This document shows, piece by piece, positions 62,905 to 64,000 of a stretch of DNA of 64,000 nt (position 1 is its first letter; every line of letters begins with the position of its first letter). A program made the translations under genes and the position numbers. The stretch is taken from the NCBI GenBank assembly GCA_017541665.1, contig JAFXYP010000073.1, positions 46,684 to 110,683 on the forward strand, read 5' to 3'. The notes beneath the pieces were generated by a model. The model was not told the DNA's origin. It saw nothing but the letters and a program-made list of their open reading frames with translations, and did no database searches. Source of the stretch: Lentisphaeria bacterium. GTDB taxonomy: Bacteria > Verrucomicrobiota > Lentisphaeria > Victivallales > UBA1829.

Positions 62905-62926
62905 TCTCTCCGCTCTCCGTTCCTGC

Positions 62927-63283
62927 ATGGACAAGATCATTCTCCGCGGACTGCCCGTAAACTGCGTGATCGGGACGCTTCCCGTCGAACGTACGGCTCC
63001 GCAGCCTCTTTTCTTCGACCTCGAACTGTACGGGGATTTCTCCCGTGCGGGCGCCACCGACGACCTCAACGATGCCGTGGATTATACCGCGGCCGAACGC
63101 TGCGTGAGGGAGTATGCCGCGGGAACGTCGTTCCATTTGCTCGAACGCCTCGCATACGCCTGCGCCGGCAAACTCCTGGAGCAGTTTCCTCTTCTGTCGC
63201 GCGTCACGCTCGTGGTCCGCAAGCCGGACGCACCCGTGGAATCGGGATCCGTTGCCCTGGAGATCACGCTCGGCCGATCCTGA
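62927..63283 (+). CDS. folB: Dihydroneopterin aldolase
   Basis: 118 residues from ATG 62927. FolB cuts dihydroneopterin to 6-hydroxymethyl-dihydropterin and glycolaldehyde in folate synthesis. Typical features: DKIILRGLPVNCVIGTLPVER at the start, the DYTAAERCVREYA region, SFHLLERLAYACA with the active-site Glu, and a final VRKPDAPVESGSVALEITLGR. The catalytic Lys is expected in VRKPDAP. Length is normal. Other folate genes are not nearby, except the MTHFR-like gene, which uses folate. Confidence 0.94.
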   Translation: MDKIILRGLPVNCVIGTLPVERTAPQPLFFDLELYGDFSRAGATDDLNDAVDYTAAERCVREYAAGTSFHLLERLAYACAGKLLEQFPLLSRVTLVVRKPDAPVESGSVALEITLGRS

Positions 63284-63304
63284 CGTTTCATTGCCTGAAG
63301 ACAT

Positions 63305-63342
63305 AAAACTCCGCACGGTTCACTGCCATGCGGAGTTTTTTC
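63305..63342. terminator. Bidirectional terminator after folB
   Basis: AAAACTCCGCA (63305-63315) pairs perfectly with TGCGGAGTTTT (63329-63339); T-rich on the plus strand and A-rich upstream, so it may serve both folB and the convergent TonB-type gene. Confidence 0.85.
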
Positions 63343-63366
63343 GTGAACTTGGAAACGAGGATGGGA

Positions 63367-64000
63367 TCAGCGGATATCGAGCGTAACGCGGATGACCCCG
63401 GCCTGTGGCGGGGCGGGCACCACCTTCAAATCCGCCAGCAGGGTCTTGACCGCGGCGTCGATCGCCTTGTTGCCGGACGGGCTGACGATGACGGCGGAGG
63501 TCACGCGTCCGTCTTTTGCGATGGTGAGGTCGACGGACGGCCAGTTGGAGATCTTGCCGCTGAGCTCGACGCTGGACGGGGAGACGGCATTCCATTTCGG
63601 GCGGATGAAGGCGTTCAGCTGCTCGTAGTATTCGCGCATTTCCTTCGTCGCCAGGATGCCCTCGCGTCCAGGGGTCGTCGTGCCGTACGTGCCCGGCTTG
63701 GAGCCTGCGGCGGCGCGGATGTCGGCGATGAGATCCTGGCGCGCCTTCGCGTCGGCCTTCGCTCTGGCTTCGGCGGCTTCACGCGCTTTGCGTTCGGCGT
63801 CAAGCTGTGCCTGCGTCTTGGTGTTTTTCTTTACGTTGATCTGGTCGGCCGTCAGCAGATTCGACTTCGGGGGATCCTTTTTCGGCTCGGTCTTCGGGGG
63901 ATCCTTTTTCGGCTCGGTCTTCGGGGGATCCTTTTTCGGCTCGGTCTTCGGGGGATCCTTTTTCGGCTCGGTCTTCGGGGGATCCTTTTTCGGCTCGACT
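63367..64000 (-). CDS. TonB-type energy-transducer protein, C-terminal part (5' end beyond the window)
   Basis: The frame is open from the right edge to the stop at 63367, giving about 210 residues. From the N-terminal side: tandem EPKKDPPKT units, a charged coiled coil (LDAERKAREAAEARAKADAK), and a C-terminal TonB/TolA-like domain of about 90 residues (WPSVDLTIAKDGRVTSAVIVSPSGNKAIDAAVKTLLADLKVVP, then VTLDIR). TonB reaches across the periplasm to energise outer-membrane receptors, using a Pro/Lys-rich spacer like this one. TolA has a similar plan, so both names are possible. The membrane anchor lies outside the window. Confidence 0.85.
   Translation of the reverse strand, partial: VEPKKDPPKTEPKKDPPKTEPKKDPPKTEPKKDPPKTEPKKDPPKSNLLTADQINVKKNTKTQAQLDAERKAREAAEARAKADAKARQDLIADIRAAAGSKPGTYGTTTPGREGILATKEMREYYEQLNAFIRPKWNAVSPSSVELSGKISNWPSVDLTIAKDGRVTSAVIVSPSGNKAIDAAVKTLLADLKVVPAPPQAGVIRVTLDIR
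63867..64000 (-). repeat. 27-bp tandem repeats in the TonB-type spacer
   Basis: About five perfect or nearly perfect copies of a 27-bp unit coding for EPKKDPPKT continue to the window edge. Copy number could vary by slippage and so change spacer length. Confidence 0.92.

Noticed and set aside
63867..64000. Direct repeats at the right edge as a CRISPR array
   Set aside because: Units are contiguous 27-mers without spacers and encode EPKKDPPKT in frame.

Overview
The window looks like the chromosome of a Gram-negative bacterium of the PVC group, most plausibly Lentisphaerota/Victivallales-like. This is an inference from gene content, not a phylogenetic placement. Supporting content: many lipoprotein and secreted genes of no recognised family, an AIDA-like repeat surface protein, a GH43/Na+-symporter pair, a TonB-type protein, a Pkn2-like kinase inside a murG/ftsW cluster, RNase HIII, and pseudopilin-like sequence fused to another domain. 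Coding DNA is GC-rich, whereas gaps carry AT-rich A/T tracts. Promoters are easily read as TTG(A/C)nn, a 16-17 nt spacer, then TATATT or a close variant.

Layout. 1-1606: end of a flippase-like membrane protein and a PP2C phosphatase. 1734-7774 (minus): a four-gene operon of three paralogous envelope proteins and an FGE-like lipoprotein; the first gene is fused to GspG-like and PilO/GspM-like segments. 8149-11130: an M24 peptidase and a single-chain PlsY-GpsA fusion for phosphatidic-acid synthesis. 11289-19352: DUF805, a Sel1-repeat lipoprotein, small membrane/lipoproteins, a frameshifted gene, a DinJ-YafQ type toxin-antitoxin pair with a clear promoter/operator, an MFS transporter, a Cof-type HAD phosphatase and a zinc-ribbon protein. 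19541-23233: a 1230-residue repetitive lipoprotein. 23345-32739 (minus): a tightly packed run ftsW-murG-Ser/Thr kinase-pfkB-sppA-PD-(D/E)XK-like-uvrB.

32970-38312: an unknown lipoprotein, a three-gene Mu-like phage module (Gp27-like, DUF935 portal, small tail-type protein) with no large terminase, and a secreted protein with a collagen-like N-terminus. 38518-43650 (plus): rnhC, fba and a complete TRAP transporter (dctP-dctQ-dctM). 43744-47252 (minus): an MTHFR protein with a Cys-rich MetV-like tail, coupled to an alpha/beta hydrolase that appears to lack its nucleophile and histidine, then a zinc-ribbon membrane protein with a long charged helix. 47470-50435: xseB and mutS. 50468-52073: GNAT, tRNA-Arg(ACG) and an S24-type repressor. 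52288-56808 (minus): an SSS symporter and a tandem GH43 protein, apparently a small glycan-use unit. 57184-60615: a large C39/CARDB/AIDA-repeat protein. 60736-64000: tyrA, cupin, a secreted coiled-coil protein, folB and a TonB-type protein running off the end.

The most unexpected observation is an 85-bp perfect inverted duplication: a piece of the MFS transporter gene (17568-17652) also sits, antisense and in frame, inside the Sel1-repeat gene (13165-13249). It is either a recent templated insertion or an assembly chimera. Other notable items are the pseudopilin/PilO fusion operon, the PlsY-GpsA fusion, the predicted hydrolase pseudoenzyme, the degenerate PD-(D/E)XK protein next to uvrB, and the terminase-less Mu-like cassette.
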